From the NCBI GenBank assembly GCA_022575985.1, contig JAKSXM010000246.1:11736001-11800000 (forward strand): DNA of 64,000 bases. The letters are read 5' to 3'. Below the pieces are notes generated by a model. It had not been told where the DNA came from. It did not search any database and saw nothing but the letters and a program-made list of their open reading frames with translations. This DNA comes from Anagrus nilaparvatae (taxonomy: Eukaryota > Arthropoda > Insecta > Hymenoptera > Mymaridae). Below are positions 12,276 to 23,004 of this stretch, in pieces. Made by a program: the position numbers and the translations under genes. Position 1 is the stretch's first letter, and every line of letters begins with the position of its first letter.

Positions 12276-14174
12276 TCAAAATAAATTTTTAAAGAAAAGA
12301 ATAATTTTATTTTTTTGTTTTCGAATAAATTTTATTTTTCTATGTCTTTTGAAAATTTTTCTTCCTTTACGAATTTTAGAAACTTTGAAAAATATTTTTT
12401 TATTGTTCCTTTTTGAAAAATTGTAAAATAAACATTCGAAAACTAAAACAATAGTTGCTATTAACAGGCCAACTACTAGAATCAAAACCAAAACAATCAA
12501 TAAATTATTACTATCAATAAAAAAATCGTGATATTTGCTCTCATCTATAATTTTATCAACTTTGAATTCTGAATCCCATTTCTGATCGATCCCTGACTCG
12601 TAAATAAGTTTATCAATTTTGGCATATTTTTGAATAAAATGCGATTTAACGCCAAAATTTAAGAAAACTGGATAAGCAGGTAAATTTAAATCGAGTATCT
12701 TAAATCTTTCTAATCCTGTTTTATTCGTATCACGAAATAGCATTGTTTCAGCCCATAGTTCATTTGTAATTATTACTTCATTTAATTTGCCATTGAAATT
12801 TTCCAACGTTGATTCACAAGTTTTTTTAATACTCCGAAACAATTTTGCAACATTTGCAGAAGAGTCTTTCATGTACCACTCTAATTGTAGATATTTATAA
12901 TATGGAGAACATAGTGTTACATTTTTTTCAAAAATTTCCTTAATAGATTGAATCATCAAGTGATCATTATTTACGAAATTAATATCAGTCAAAAGTGAAA
13001 TAATATCCGAAGTTTGAAAAATTGATAAAAATACAAGTGTAAGAAAAATAATTTTAGATCTTATTGTTCTATGCTCGTTATTAGTCACACCTAGGAATAG
13101 TCCAAAAATTGTTAATAACGACCAATCTTCATCATAGATTTTTAGGATTTTAACAGTTATGAAAATTGTTACAACAATTCCACAAATAGTGGTAAAAGCA
13201 TATAAAATATTTTTTGATATTTCAAATGTCGTTTCTTTAACAATCGGTACCAGAGCAACAAATTTATCATACCTTAAAATATATCCACTAAAATAGAACG
13301 TTGAATTTGGATCACGAACTGTACCATCTAAATAAAGTGTTAAACTGTTTTTATAAAAATAAGCATCATTATAAATTTCACCAGGTTCCAGCCAAACAAT
13401 TTCGTAAGTAGCTTTTAAATTTTCAATAAAAATTTTAAATACTCTGAACATGCGAAGTAATTGATTAAATTTTCCAGGCATTCCATCATTATTATTGAGC
13501 TTGGAGTTACGGAAAATGCCAATTTTTAAAAGCATATTATTTGAAAGCAAAAATTTATCAGGAAAAATTCTATCATTCCTATAAAGATCTAAAGTGTAAG
13601 GAAGATAACTCAAGATGTAAAATTTTTTTTCATCGATAAAAATAATCGTAGAATCAAGAAAACCATTTTTAATAATATTTATATAAGTTTTTAATAAATT
13701 ATCATAGTTGGTTTTATTATCTTTAAAAATTAAAATTAGTATTTTAGGTTTTGGGCCTATTAATAAAGATAGCCGTAATGGGACTCTAAGATCATTTAGT
13801 TTAAGTAGCTGCTGATGGTTGCTGTTATCAATTCTTAATAAGAAAACATGCAAAGGTGAAGATAGTTTACGATTGTATTTAAAATTTCCGTCAGTGTAAA
13901 CTAGAGGGTGATACTTGAAGTTTTCATGATAAGTGAAGTAAAAGAAGGAAGGAAAGTTGTTGATATCAACGATTGTTGTTGAAACTTGACTCATAAAACT
14001 TTGCACAACTGATTGCTGCCGTTGATAATTTATTGTTTCATTGTTATTGGAGTAAAGCATTACATGATGAGGTTTCACTTCATAAAGCACTTGATTTACA
14101 ATTTTGTGTATCAATTCGGAACTCGCTGATTTTGACTGATAAATAAAAATAATAATCCAAATCAAAAACTTCAT
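12276..14174 (-). CDS. Divergent ionotropic receptor, type B (intact, single exon)
   Basis: A 632-aa membrane protein of the insect ionotropic receptor (IR) type, a ligand-gated cation channel family derived from ionotropic glutamate receptors. A signal peptide covers about residues 1-19. An extracellular region with ligand-binding lobe S1 ends near 318, TM1 is about 321-345, the pore loop (WSLLTIFGLFLG) 350-363, TM2 372-396 ending in a Thr-Ser-Asp-Ile-Ile-Ser-Leu-Leu-Thr version of the channel gate motif, lobe S2 402-548 with the ESGIDQKW motif at 526-533, and TM3 556-586. A lysine/arginine-rich tail follows. No intron is needed. It is a diverged paralogue of the genes at 58663 and 29436. 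Likely chemosensory; ligand unknown. The start is supported by the signal peptide. Confidence 0.8.
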   Translation of the reverse strand: MKFLIWIIIFIYQSKSASSELIHKIVNQVLYEVKPHHVMLYSNNNETINYQRQQSVVQSFMSQVSTTIVDINNFPSFFYFTYHENFKYHPLVYTDGNFKYNRKLSSPLHVFLLRIDNSNHQQLLKLNDLRVPLRLSLLIGPKPKILILIFKDNKTNYDNLLKTYINIIKNGFLDSTIIFIDEKKFYILSYLPYTLDLYRNDRIFPDKFLLSNNMLLKIGIFRNSKLNNNDGMPGKFNQLLRMFRVFKIFIENLKATYEIVWLEPGEIYNDAYFYKNSLTLYLDGTVRDPNSTFYFSGYILRYDKFVALVPIVKETTFEISKNILYAFTTICGIVVTIFITVKILKIYDEDWSLLTIFGLFLGVTNNEHRTIRSKIIFLTLVFLSIFQTSDIISLLTDINFVNNDHLMIQSIKEIFEKNVTLCSPYYKYLQLEWYMKDSSANVAKLFRSIKKTCESTLENFNGKLNEVIITNELWAETMLFRDTNKTGLERFKILDLNLPAYPVFLNFGVKSHFIQKYAKIDKLIYESGIDQKWDSEFKVDKIIDESKYHDFFIDSNNLLIVLVLILVVGLLIATIVLVFECLFYNFSKRNNKKIFFKVSKIRKGRKIFKRHRKIKFIRKQKNKIILFFKNLF

Positions 14175-15396
14175 CTTAGCTTATTTTATTGCAAAAAATT
14201 TTAACTCATAAATCAATCAAACAATTAAATAAAAGATTAGGAATAAAACTGAATTTGAATTACAGCAAAACTAACTATGGTATGCTCAATAAGCAACAAT
14301 TAAAAAAATATAACGAAGTACGTAGTTTTTAAAATAAAAAAATATTTGATATTTAGTGCTCTAATATTTACGTCCGTAGTTTACATATCACATTGACTTT
14401 TCTAATATTTAAACACATAAAATCAATTAACTTTACTGAATTTACCCGGAAAAATAAATAGCACGTGCAAATGTTATTAAAATAAGGTATTTGTTTTAAC
14501 ATTCAAGTACATGAACTAATAAGTATAAAATTTTATATTTCCCATAGAAAGTAAATATTTAAAATTTTCATTAAACTGTAGGCTGAAATTAATTAGGCGA
14601 TTGCTGATATATTTTTAACTATTTATGTTAAAAATTATTATATTACTTCCCCATCTTCTGTGAGGAATTAACTCTGAACATGTTGCTAATTTTGTAAATT
14701 ATACGTTAAAAAATTGTATTCAAACAAATTTTTATTGATTGAATATTAAATTTAAATATTTTACCCGGAAATATTCTTAATCAACAATAAGTTTGAGTAA
14801 ATATTTATTAATATTAATTTAGATTGATATCAATTTCACTTTACATAAAATAGATAATTCATACCAACTTATGAAGGCTATTACGTATTGATTAAAAAAA
14901 CATAAGTGAAGAAAATATATAATTCAGTTGAGGTTCAACCAGTTCTACACTGAAAAAAATCTCAACCAAAATTTTTTTATAATTTAATTAAATTTTTGCA
15001 CTCAAAAACTAACAGACCGGCTGCGCTATGAGAAAAAATTAAAATAAATAAAAAAAATTAAAAATTATCTATGGCGGAGGAAACCACGCTTTTTAAAATT
15101 TATTTATTTATCTACCTAGTTTTACAAACCCCCCTAAACAGTAACAAGACCACAGCCGCGACGCAATGGGCACAACTTGATTTTCGTCTCTTTCGAATCA
15201 GCAAATTTTTCTCTACACAATATGTTGAAAATCTTAAGAAATGACCAATTAGGATTCTGGGGGAATATTTTAGAGAAGCAAAAGTACTCAAAAGCACCAT
15301 AAATATTCAATAGAAAATGTGATAAGAAAAATAAAAGCACCAAAAAGCATGCATATAATTTTTCTTAAAATCATAACCAAATTTTCAGTACTCTCA
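14175..15396. other. Upstream region of the type-B IR, with a dispersed repeat
   Basis: AT-rich and without a supported gene. About 14895-15010 is similar to 21326-21442 (both contain atttttgcactcaaaaa after a run of shared blocks), so it is part of a dispersed repeat. The 5' control region of the gene at 12276-14174 must lie here; I can identify no specific site. Confidence 0.45.
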
Positions 15397-15666
15397 TCAG
15401 TTTCGCGCTTTAACTCCGATTCTGACTTTATATCCATTAACTTCCTTAAAATTATTCTTATGGTAATATAATAAATGCTCTAAGTTAATTTCGATATTTA
15501 TTCCTTTAAAAGTTTTGTGAATTATGCTACATTTATCAATTAAGCCACCCAATAAAATTGTAAAATCAATAAAAAAATATTCATAGATTATTTCAAAAAT
15601 TTCTTTTATTGCCACATTCAGATCCCTAAATGCATAAAATACAAGAAATATTTTAGACGATGACAA
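15397..15666 (-). pseudogene. Type-A ionotropic receptor relic (part of the N-terminal region)
   Basis: The 89-residue frame aligns with roughly residues 130-215 of the type-A receptors: a Lys-Ile-Phe-Leu start, the FIDFT block, an Ile-Ile-His/Tyr stretch, then Asn-Phe-Lys-Glu-x-x-x-Tyr and the RIGV block that opens lobe S1. Nothing before or after continues the receptor, so it is a decayed fragment, more diverged than the other type-A pseudogene. Confidence 0.6.
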
Positions 15667-15729
15667 ATAAATAAAGAATTCTAAACACAGCTGAAATCGT
15701 AGAATATTTTTTTGTAAATATTATTTTTT

Positions 15730-16230
15730 AACAGTTTCAGTGCATAAAAAAAATAAAAAATTACTACAAATAAATATTTTTTGGGGATAATATTCAAAAG
15801 TGTTTTTAGATAAATTTTGTAATTTCAAGAAATATAAACATTAACCATGGATGGAAATCTTTCGAAAGCGGAAACTTTGATATTGAATCAAAATCATGGG
15901 ACTTTTATTTATCAATTTATCTAGATCAACAATCTTTAAAAAATCACAATATTTTTATTTTTGTAAAAAATTTTCTGAGTAGAATCAACAAAGGAGTTAT
16001 TGTTGTAGGAACAAAAAAAATGTCTTGCATTATTCTTTTAAAAAAATTTTCTTCCGTTATTGTTCAGATAATTTAAGTACATCAGCTTTAACACCAATAA
16101 TTATTAACATATCATGTGTTTGCAATAATTTATTTGAAAAAATTTGATTATTAAAAAATTCATAAAAAATAGCAAGTGAAGAAAATTTAGTAGATTTTGG
16201 AAGATAATAATTTCATTTCATTTTATTTAA
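15730..16230 (-). pseudogene. Type-B ionotropic receptor relic, with large internal deletion
   Basis: About 15730-16020 matches the 3' flank and final codons of the type-B gene at 29436 (compare 29230-29480), and about 16070-16225 matches its middle region (compare 30670-30800). The channel-forming part between them is gone. The relic therefore marks a former full receptor in this position. Confidence 0.7.
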
Positions 16231-16272
16231 TAATAACATTAATTGATTTAACAACAAAAAACGGCTTAAACG

Positions 16273-16811
16273 TTAAGTTATTTGTAAAATAAGAGACAAG
16301 AAAACAACAGAAACTAGGAATCCAGTATTACAAAGAGAAATTTTTAAATTATTTGCACAAGAACTTTCTTGCATGTCATCCCAAGTTGCAATTTTCTCTA
16401 ACGCATTCACAATTTTAACGAAATTTGATCTAAATCGCATAACACCATCATGTGTTTCAATCCATTTATTTATCATAAACCATCCATCTGTCCCTATTCC
16501 AACGCAGTTTTCAAGAGATAAATTTAAATCTTTTAATGCATTAATCACAATTTTTCCTAAATTTGCACCACTTATTTTTAGTTCACTAGAATCAGTTGAG
16601 CTGAAAATTTCTTCAACAAGATTATCAAGTAAATTAATAAACTTTATAAAATCCTCACGCACAACTATTTTATCATTAACAATATCTATGTATCTTAACA
16701 CTATACTTAATTGAGATATGTTTTAAATATCTGCTGTTTCATCAAAAATCACAGCATAAAATTTTGCTTTTTGAACTCGCGATTTTACTGTTTCCAAAAT
16801 CTCATCATCAC
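16273..16811 (-). pseudogene. hAT-like transposase relic (ZMYM1/THAP12-like), copy 1
   Basis: Read on the minus strand, the sequence gives a Phe-Tyr-Ala-Val-Ile-Phe-Asp-Glu-Thr-Ala-Asp block, an in-frame stop, a Leu-Arg-Tyr-Ile-Asp block, then NLSLENCVGIGTDG, and finally a Trp-Ile-Glu-Thr-His-Asp block with a short tail. These are familiar blocks of the hAT-derived transposases annotated as zinc finger MYM-type or 52-kDa-repressor-like proteins. The central part between GTDG and the Trp-Ile-Glu block is missing and a stop interrupts the start, so it is dead. The 0.7-kb segment at 16812 directly abuts its 5' end. Confidence 0.75.
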
Positions 16812-17539
16812 TAAAATAATACATGACTAATTAAATTCGTTTCGCATGTCTGCTTGTTAAATCATCATAATTTTATAAGATGAATCTATTAAACACTAAA
16901 TGTATATGATAAATTGTCACTTAATTAAGACATTTATGATTTTTTTTTTCTTCTTCACATCTTAAATTACAGTTTTAAAAACCTAGAATTAAATTTCTCT
17001 TTTAATAATAATAATAATATACGTGCTATGATTTTTTAAAGTCATATTTTTAACATTATAAATAAATATTTTTATGTATAATTAAATAACAAATTTTGTT
17101 GTCTTATTTATAAAAAAATAATATTTTAAATTTTGCCTATAGGGACAACAGATTGATGACCTCGAAAAATATTTTTTATATTAAAAAATAACAGTTATGT
17201 ATTTATGAATTTTCTGTTTTTTCATAAAATAATGCTAATTTTTTCTTTTCATACGTAGGTGTTTTATAGAAAATGTAAAGATGACAAAGTGAAAGTTAAT
17301 AATTCAATTGTTTCAAAAATTTTTAATGAATATTTTTATAACGAAAATTGACTTAATTATTTAAAAATATTCGTAAAAACTTTAATTTGTAAAGAAAGAC
17401 AATTGATATAATTTTTTTTTAAGGAAGAGATTTAAAACTGTTTTTTTGGGTGGTCTTTTATATCAGGATTTTTGAATCAAAAATAAAAAAGGTAATAAAA
17501 AAGAGGCGTTCATGTAATCTTAAATGATGCATTTTATAA
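16812..17539. repeat. Duplicated 0.7-kb segment, copy 2
   Basis: Second copy of the segment at 10338-11062, same orientation. It lies exactly between two copies of the hAT transposase relic, as if inserted during or after a local duplication of the relic. Confidence 0.8.
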
Positions 17540-17544
17540 TAATA

Positions 17545-17897
17545 ACGTATTCACAATTTTAACAAAATTTGATCTAAATCGCATAACACCATCATGTGTT
17601 TCAATCCATTTATTTATCATAAATCATCCATCTGTCCCTATTACAACGCAGTTTTCAAGAGATAAATTTAAATCTTTTAATGCATTAATCACAACTTTTC
17701 CTAAATTTGCACCACTTATTTTTAGTTCACTAGAATCAGTTGAGCTGAAAATTTCTTCAACAAGATTATCAAGTAAATTAATAAACTTTATAAAATCCTC
17801 ACGCACAACTATTTTATCATTAACAATATCTATGTATCTTAACACTATACTTAATTGAGATATGTTTTAAATATCTGCTGTTTCATCAAAAATCACA
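17545..17897 (-). pseudogene. hAT-like transposase relic, copy 2 (truncated)
   Basis: Near-identical to 16401-16753, covering the Asp-Glu-Thr-Ala-Asp through GTDG blocks. It starts and ends abruptly: its 3' edge joins the 0.7-kb segment and its 5' edge joins the A-run at the 3' end of the LINE at 17898. Confidence 0.75.
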
Positions 17898-19184
17898 TTT
17901 TTTTCGTAGGACGAGGAGAATGCTGTTTACGCATACCATACACCGCGTACTGTATGGTTATGTGGGACTCAACTTCAAATTTGGGGTAATACCCACTAAA
18001 CTCCCCACTCTCCTGCATTTATGATAATATCATAGAATCCGGACCGGGACTCCCTGTTTAGGTATTATTTCGGTCCAGAAAAAATGCAGCCTTGGCATTT
18101 CTTCGCCATACCCTGTCAATAAAGGAGGAGAGTTTCCTACGAGAGGAAACCTTCCTCCTTTTTTTCAATCAGTGTTGCCCGTACGTACTCTGCCAAAAAA
18201 AAAGAAAGCTACGTCGCGCTCTTCTTCCACACGGTTATAGATCGCCTGCCTTTTCAAGGCAAGCAGATCGATGGGAATTACCCGAGCCACTACCTGGATC
18301 GCTGGCTCTGATACAGTCTTGTACGAGAAAGCGATTCGAAGTGCCCCCTGCCTCTGTACTGCCTTTAGTTTCTTGCAGTACTTTTTTATGCGGACATTGT
18401 CCGCCCACACCTTTGCACCGTAGAGCAGGATGGAGTTGACTGTTGTCATCAACAGCCTCTTCTTCCCTGATCTGGGACCGCCGATGTTCGTCATCAGCCA
18501 CGAGAGGGACTTTTTCACCCGGCCAGCCTTTTCACAGGCCTGCTGGAATTGTCTATTATAGGTCAACTTGTTATCCAAGAAGACCCCCAAATATTTGACT
18601 GATGGTTTGGTCTGGATCATAAGGGGATTACCTCCGTCATCAAAGCTGACGCCGAATATGGTATCAACCCTTCTCCGGGTCAGAAGGACAATCTCCGTTT
18701 TCGGAACTGCCAGTCTGAGTCCGTGATCCGACATCCAGCTATTGATAAGGCGCATGGCCTCATCCAAGGTATTCTGCTGGTCCTCTGTCTCTCGAGCTGT
18801 TATGGTTAGAGCAACATCATCCGCGTATCCGATCATGGAGCATCCATCCGGAAGCTCAATCTCCAGCAAGCCGTCGTAAAATGCATTCCACAGATCAAGG
18901 CCCAGAACTGAACCCTGCGCTATGCCTGCACTTAATACTTTACCTCTTGTGCCATCGAGCGTGTCCCAGCGCAGGTATCGGTCCCAGAGGTAATCTCTGA
19001 GTATATTTCTCAGATAATCTGAAACTCTGAATACCTGCTCGAGGGAGTGCAACATATCGTCCCACTTAGCCGAGTTGAATGCGTTTTTCACATCCAACGT
19101 GACAAGCAGGACGTCCGGTTTAATATCCGGCCGCACTAGTCTGGCCCTCATAACCACCTTCACGACCTGCTCGAAAATGATCAT
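17898..19184 (-). mobile_element. R1-like non-LTR retrotransposon, 5'-truncated
   Basis: A GC-rich block in an AT-rich setting. The minus-strand frame 18165-19184 (339 residues) is reverse transcriptase: a LDVKNAFNSAKWDDML block, AGIAQGSVLGL, the catalytic Tyr-Ala-Asp-Asp (YADD), and the thumb region with KYLGVFLDNKL. It begins inside the RT domain, so the element is 5'-truncated. The frame leaves the RT after a Val-Glu-Glu-Glu-Arg block and runs into non-homologous residues, so the C-terminal zinc finger seen in the related element at 52.7 kb is absent. The 3' UTR (17905-18164) contains a strong hairpin and ends in a short A-run against a hAT relic. Confidence 0.85.
18122..18162. other. Strong hairpin in the LINE 3' UTR
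   Basis: On the plus strand the left arm aaggaggagagtttcct and the right arm aggaaaccttcctcctt pair almost perfectly around acgag. Non-LTR retrotransposon 3' UTRs often carry stem-loops recognised by the reverse transcriptase; that role here is inferred. Confidence 0.6.
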
Positions 19185-19334
19185 GACTAAAGTTCATAAC
19201 TTGTAAAGGGTCTGTACAATTTATCACGCTTATGATGCGAGAAAAACGGAAATTGATAACCTTTTGGTGGGACCTAATAATTTTCTACCAATTTTTTGTG
19301 TGTATATTTTTCAATTTTTCTCCCAACATAGTTT

Positions 19335-20048
19335 CAAAAGGGGGATGACGTCATAAGTTGCCACTCAAAAGGGGGATGACGTCATAACCTTTTTACCCCT
19401 CTTTTTATAGGGGCTGACGTCATAGGCCCACCCTGGGCCCACCTAACCTAACCCCCTTTTTACCCCCCATAAAGCAAAATGAAAAAAGACCCTAAAATTT
19501 GTTAGGTTAGGTTAGGTTAGGTTAGGTGGTAAACTCTGACGTCATAAGTTCCCACTTAAAAGGGGGATGACGTCATAAGTTGCCACTCAAAAGGTGGATG
19601 ACGTCATAAGTTGCCACTCAAAAGGGGGATGACGTCATAAGTTGCCACTCAAAAGGTGGATGACGTCATAAGTTGCCACTCAAAAGGTGGATGACGTCAT
19701 AAGTTGCCACTCAAAAGGGGGATGACGTCATAACCTTTTTACCCCTCTTTTTATAGGGGCTGACGTCATAGGCCCACCCTGGGCCCACCTAACCTAACCC
19801 CCTTTTTACCCCCCATAAAGCAAAATGAAAAAAGACCCTAAAATTTGTTAGGTTAGGTTAGATTAGGTTAGGTGGTAAACTCTGACGTCATAAGTTCCCA
19901 CTTAAAAGGGGGATGACGTCATAAGTTGTCCTTCAAAAGGTGGATGACGTCATAAGTTGTCCTTCAAAAGGTGGATGACGTCATAAGTTTCCTTCAAAAG
20001 GTGGATGACGTCATAAGTTGTCCTTCAAAAGGTGGATTACGTCATAAC
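19335..20048. repeat. CRE-bearing minisatellite with higher-order repeat
   Basis: About 31-bp units built around the palindrome TGACGTCA, typically with AAAAGGGGGA before it and TAAGTTGCCACTC after it. Later units vary in the spacer (TGTCCTTC). A composite block containing a GGCCCACCCTGGGCCC palindrome, a CCTAA pair and a GGTTA run occurs twice, about 19363-19580 and 19716-19925, so the array has a higher-order period near 350 bp. Confidence 0.9.
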
Positions 20049-20127
20049 CTAGGTTAGGTTAGGTTAGGTTAGGTTAGGTTAGGTTAGGTTAGGTTAGGTT
20101 AGGTTAGGTTAGGTTAGGTTAGGTTAG
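20049..20127. repeat. (TTAGG)n array, insect telomere motif, interstitial
   Basis: About 15 uninterrupted units of AGGTT, that is TTAGG, the common arthropod telomere motif. Shorter runs of four to five units occur near 19502 and 19850 inside the adjacent minisatellite. Flanking genes and repeats on both sides show it is not a chromosome end in this assembly. Confidence 0.9.
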
Positions 20128-20129
20128 CT

Positions 20130-20515
20130 TTTGGATTAAATTTTGTTCGTCAACTGGTACGCAGGATACTTTTTTTTCAACTGGCTGAAATAAGCTGGTA
20201 ATGATTTTTCTTTTTCGAGAACTCGTTGAGCCTGACTGGAAAGATAAAAAAATATTCAACTAAGAACATAAATCATTTTTGACATTTGCTTTTGCATAAA
20301 ACGAAAAATGAAACTTACCATTTTGTTAAAAATGATCAGTACGTATTCATTATAATTAAGCTTATAAATTATTTAGATATCTTTAAAATGTTTAATATCA
20401 TTTTAATGTATATGTATATCGCAACTTTAGGTTTAAAGAGCTCTTTACACTTTAAAATAAATTAAGAGCTGTTTATGCTTTAATTTAGAGTTAAATCTTT
20501 GACTAGATTTGGTTT
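20130..20515. other. Non-coding spacer
   Basis: No gene or clear repeat seen between the TTAGG array and the LINE fragment. Confidence 0.4.
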
Positions 20516-20945
20516 TATTGGTGAACAGATTTAACCTCATCACTAAGGGGAAGAACCTTGACCGTTTACAAGCAATGATGCTTAAAATTATAGTTGGAGC
20601 GACAAGGAAAACCCAAAGTCGGCACTTCGCGTGCTCGTGGGGATTCCTCAAATTCACATTGTTATCAAAGAATCAGCAGCCAGAACCACAGCTAGACTAT
20701 GGGCTCTGGATAAATGGATTCCTTGCTGGGTAGGCATGCTAAAATAGCGGTACTACCCTGCACGAAATTAATAAACAATGGCCTGGACGGAACTGATGGA
20801 GAGTTCGTCTTCAATAAGAGATTCTCAATTAGAATATTTAACAGGGAAGAATGGGTGGATGGCACTCATCCGGAGCTGGCTTATACAAGAGTCTGATATA
20901 CAGATGGGTCGAAGCTGGATGAGAACACTGGCTTGGCAACGTAAG
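20516..20945 (+). mobile_element. Non-LTR retrotransposon fragment (RT C-terminus and RNase H start)
   Basis: Across frameshifts the plus strand gives LDRLQAMMLKIIVGATRKTQ, then a block ending in Ala-Ala-Arg-Thr-Thr-Ala-Arg-Leu-Trp-Ala-Leu, and finally YTDGSK, the start of an RNase H domain with its first catalytic Asp. This order is typical of LINEs that carry RNase H (I-like or related clades). It is short, frameshifted and inactive. Confidence 0.65.
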
Positions 20946-21954
20946 GCAAACTATTAATTACTATGAGCAAACATATGATGATGAGAAAGAGTGCAATTTA
21001 AGTATTTTCACTGCCCCTGGAATGTATTGTGGAATAAGGGGGGTGGAATAAGGGGAGAAGGATCAATAGGGCAATCAAAACTTTATTCTCTTGACATTCA
21101 TTGACCCAAAAAAATTAAAAATAATTTATTAATTGAGTATTTTACCCCCCTTATGGATGTATGCGGGGGCACTAAAATTTTTTTCTGTTATCATATTCGA
21201 TCTGAGCACTCAATAATACATATTTAAAGTGAGACATATAACAGTGTATTTTTTTTTTAGTAGATCTGTCAAATTTTTCTTTCAAAAATTGATATTTTAG
21301 GAGGTTTTTCGCCTGTACATATAGATTTAAAAAACATAAAAGATGAAAATATATAATTCGGTTGAGATTTCAACAAATTTCACACTGTCAAAAATATTAT
21401 CCAAGATTTTTTATAATTTATTAAATTTTTGCACTCAAAAATGAAAGAAATATTCCAAAAAAAATTCAATTTTTATTAATAATTTTTACTCAAAATGAAT
21501 TCAAAACTGTCCCAAAATCTAATGCACTATGGCGAAACACTGTTACGTGACTATTAGTTAAAAATTAACCAATTTATTGGTTAAATTAATAAAACTATCA
21601 TATAAAGTATTATGTATTTTCAAGCAAAAAATTTTCTAAATGAAGCTAAAATATTTATATTTTTCCAACCGAGGTAATAAACTGCTAAGGCATTATTTGA
21701 TGGATTATTTCATTATTATTATTTATTATTTCTGCTTCAGTAGTAAGAAAACTTGCATTTTTTAGCCAGCAGATAAAAAAAAAATTAAGTCATAAAAACG
21801 ATAATCTTTCCGGTTAAAAGAACCATCCAACCCTCTTGAAGTAAAAAGCTCGGAGTAAAGTATAAGAAATCGAAGCACCAAGCCTAAGCTGAACAGACTC
21901 TGAGCTCTTACATTCCGGCTCCATTGAGAAAATGCATTTTGGCGGATTTTCCAC
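20946..21954. other. Intergenic DNA with a dispersed repeat
   Basis: No gene supported. About 21326-21442 is similar to 14895-15010. The rest is AT-rich and unremarkable. Confidence 0.4.
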
Positions 21955-21958
21955 TTAA

Positions 21959-22680
21959 GGGTACGTTCTCCCAGTTTTGAAATTGTTAATCGAAATTTTT
22001 TTTTTATTGATTTGGGTCGAAAATGTATTCAAGAATAGTGAAAAAAAATTTCAAATGAATCCCGCAAATAATAAAGAAACGACAGCGCCTGAAAGTGAAA
22101 TTATTTGTATGCAAGAATACAAGATCCAAAACTTTAAACGCGTTTTTCTCAAAACGAACTTTTTGAAAACGCGCCGTACGATTACAAAAAAACTACTCTT
22201 CCGATTTCCATTTTTTTTTTTTTAATCGATTCGTTATGCAATTTTACACAAAGTAGACTACAATGAACCTGATCGGAGAATTTTTTTGGTCTCTAGGCTC
22301 CGTTTTGTGGCTAAAAACACGGTCCAATTTCGACTTTTTTCTATTTACCTTCATAACTTTTTTAATTTTTAATATTTTTCATTGATTGTAGTCTACTTTA
22401 TGCAATAACTCATGTACTTCATGGTGTTTTTTTTTTTTTTTTAGAAGATTCTGAACCGAGTTATCATGCGGCGCGATTGGAAACTTTTTTTTCAGACACC
22501 AACTTCAGCGCCATCTCATCATATGTAAAAAAAGAGACAATAAAAAAAAAATTTTTTTTTGTGTTTATTATGAGTGTATAAAATAGCTGTAAAAAAATCT
22601 TTTTATTATACAATAAACTTTTTGAGAAAACTAATCAGAAAAAAAACGTTATTTTTACTCAAAACTGGGAGAACGTACCC
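21959..22680. mobile_element. 722-bp MITE with TTAA target duplication (piggyBac-like)
   Basis: The ends are GGGTACGTTCTCCCAGTTTT and its exact complement, flanked on both sides by TTAA (21955-21958 and 22681-22684). A TTAA duplication is the hallmark of piggyBac-type elements. The interior does not code for a transposase; one 82-residue open frame inside it has no recognisable domain. Confidence 0.85.
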
Positions 22681-22701
22681 TTAAAAAATTTAAAAAAAAA
22701 A

Positions 22702-23004
22702 AATTTACTTGTTTGAATCTAATTTCTAGAGGTTTTTTGGGTCGCTGATCTAATTTCACATTTGGAAAATCTGCCATATTGCATTTTCCTCAAAGATTTT
22801 CCAAATTTTCATGTAAAATTCGTTAACAGGGACCCGGAAAACCCCCAGAAATTATCTTGAAACAAACAAATTAATTTATTTTAATTTTATAAGTGGAAAA
22901 TCCGCCATTTTGCATTTTTTTCAAAGCTTTTCCGAATTTCAATGTGAAATTCGTATTCAGCGACCCAAAAAACTCCCAGCAATTAGCTTCACACAAGTAA
23001 ATTT
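22702..23004. mobile_element. MITE-like element with GGGTCGCTGAT inverted motifs
   Basis: Ends are the inverted pair AAATTTACTTGT and ACAAGTAAATTT. Just inside are TTTTTTGGGTCGCTGAT and its inverse. The middle holds two direct copies of a unit containing GGAAAATC(T/C)GCCAT and TTTTCCAAATTT-like blocks. Members of this family also occur near 7 kb and 51.4-52.0 kb. Confidence 0.7.

Noticed and set aside
18092..18501. Open frames of 115 and 88 aa overlapping the R1-like RT
   Set aside because: Other-frame or antisense readings of the reverse transcriptase frame.
20049..20127. True chromosome end
   Set aside because: TTAGG units are flanked by LINE pieces and genes on both sides; it is interstitial in this assembly.
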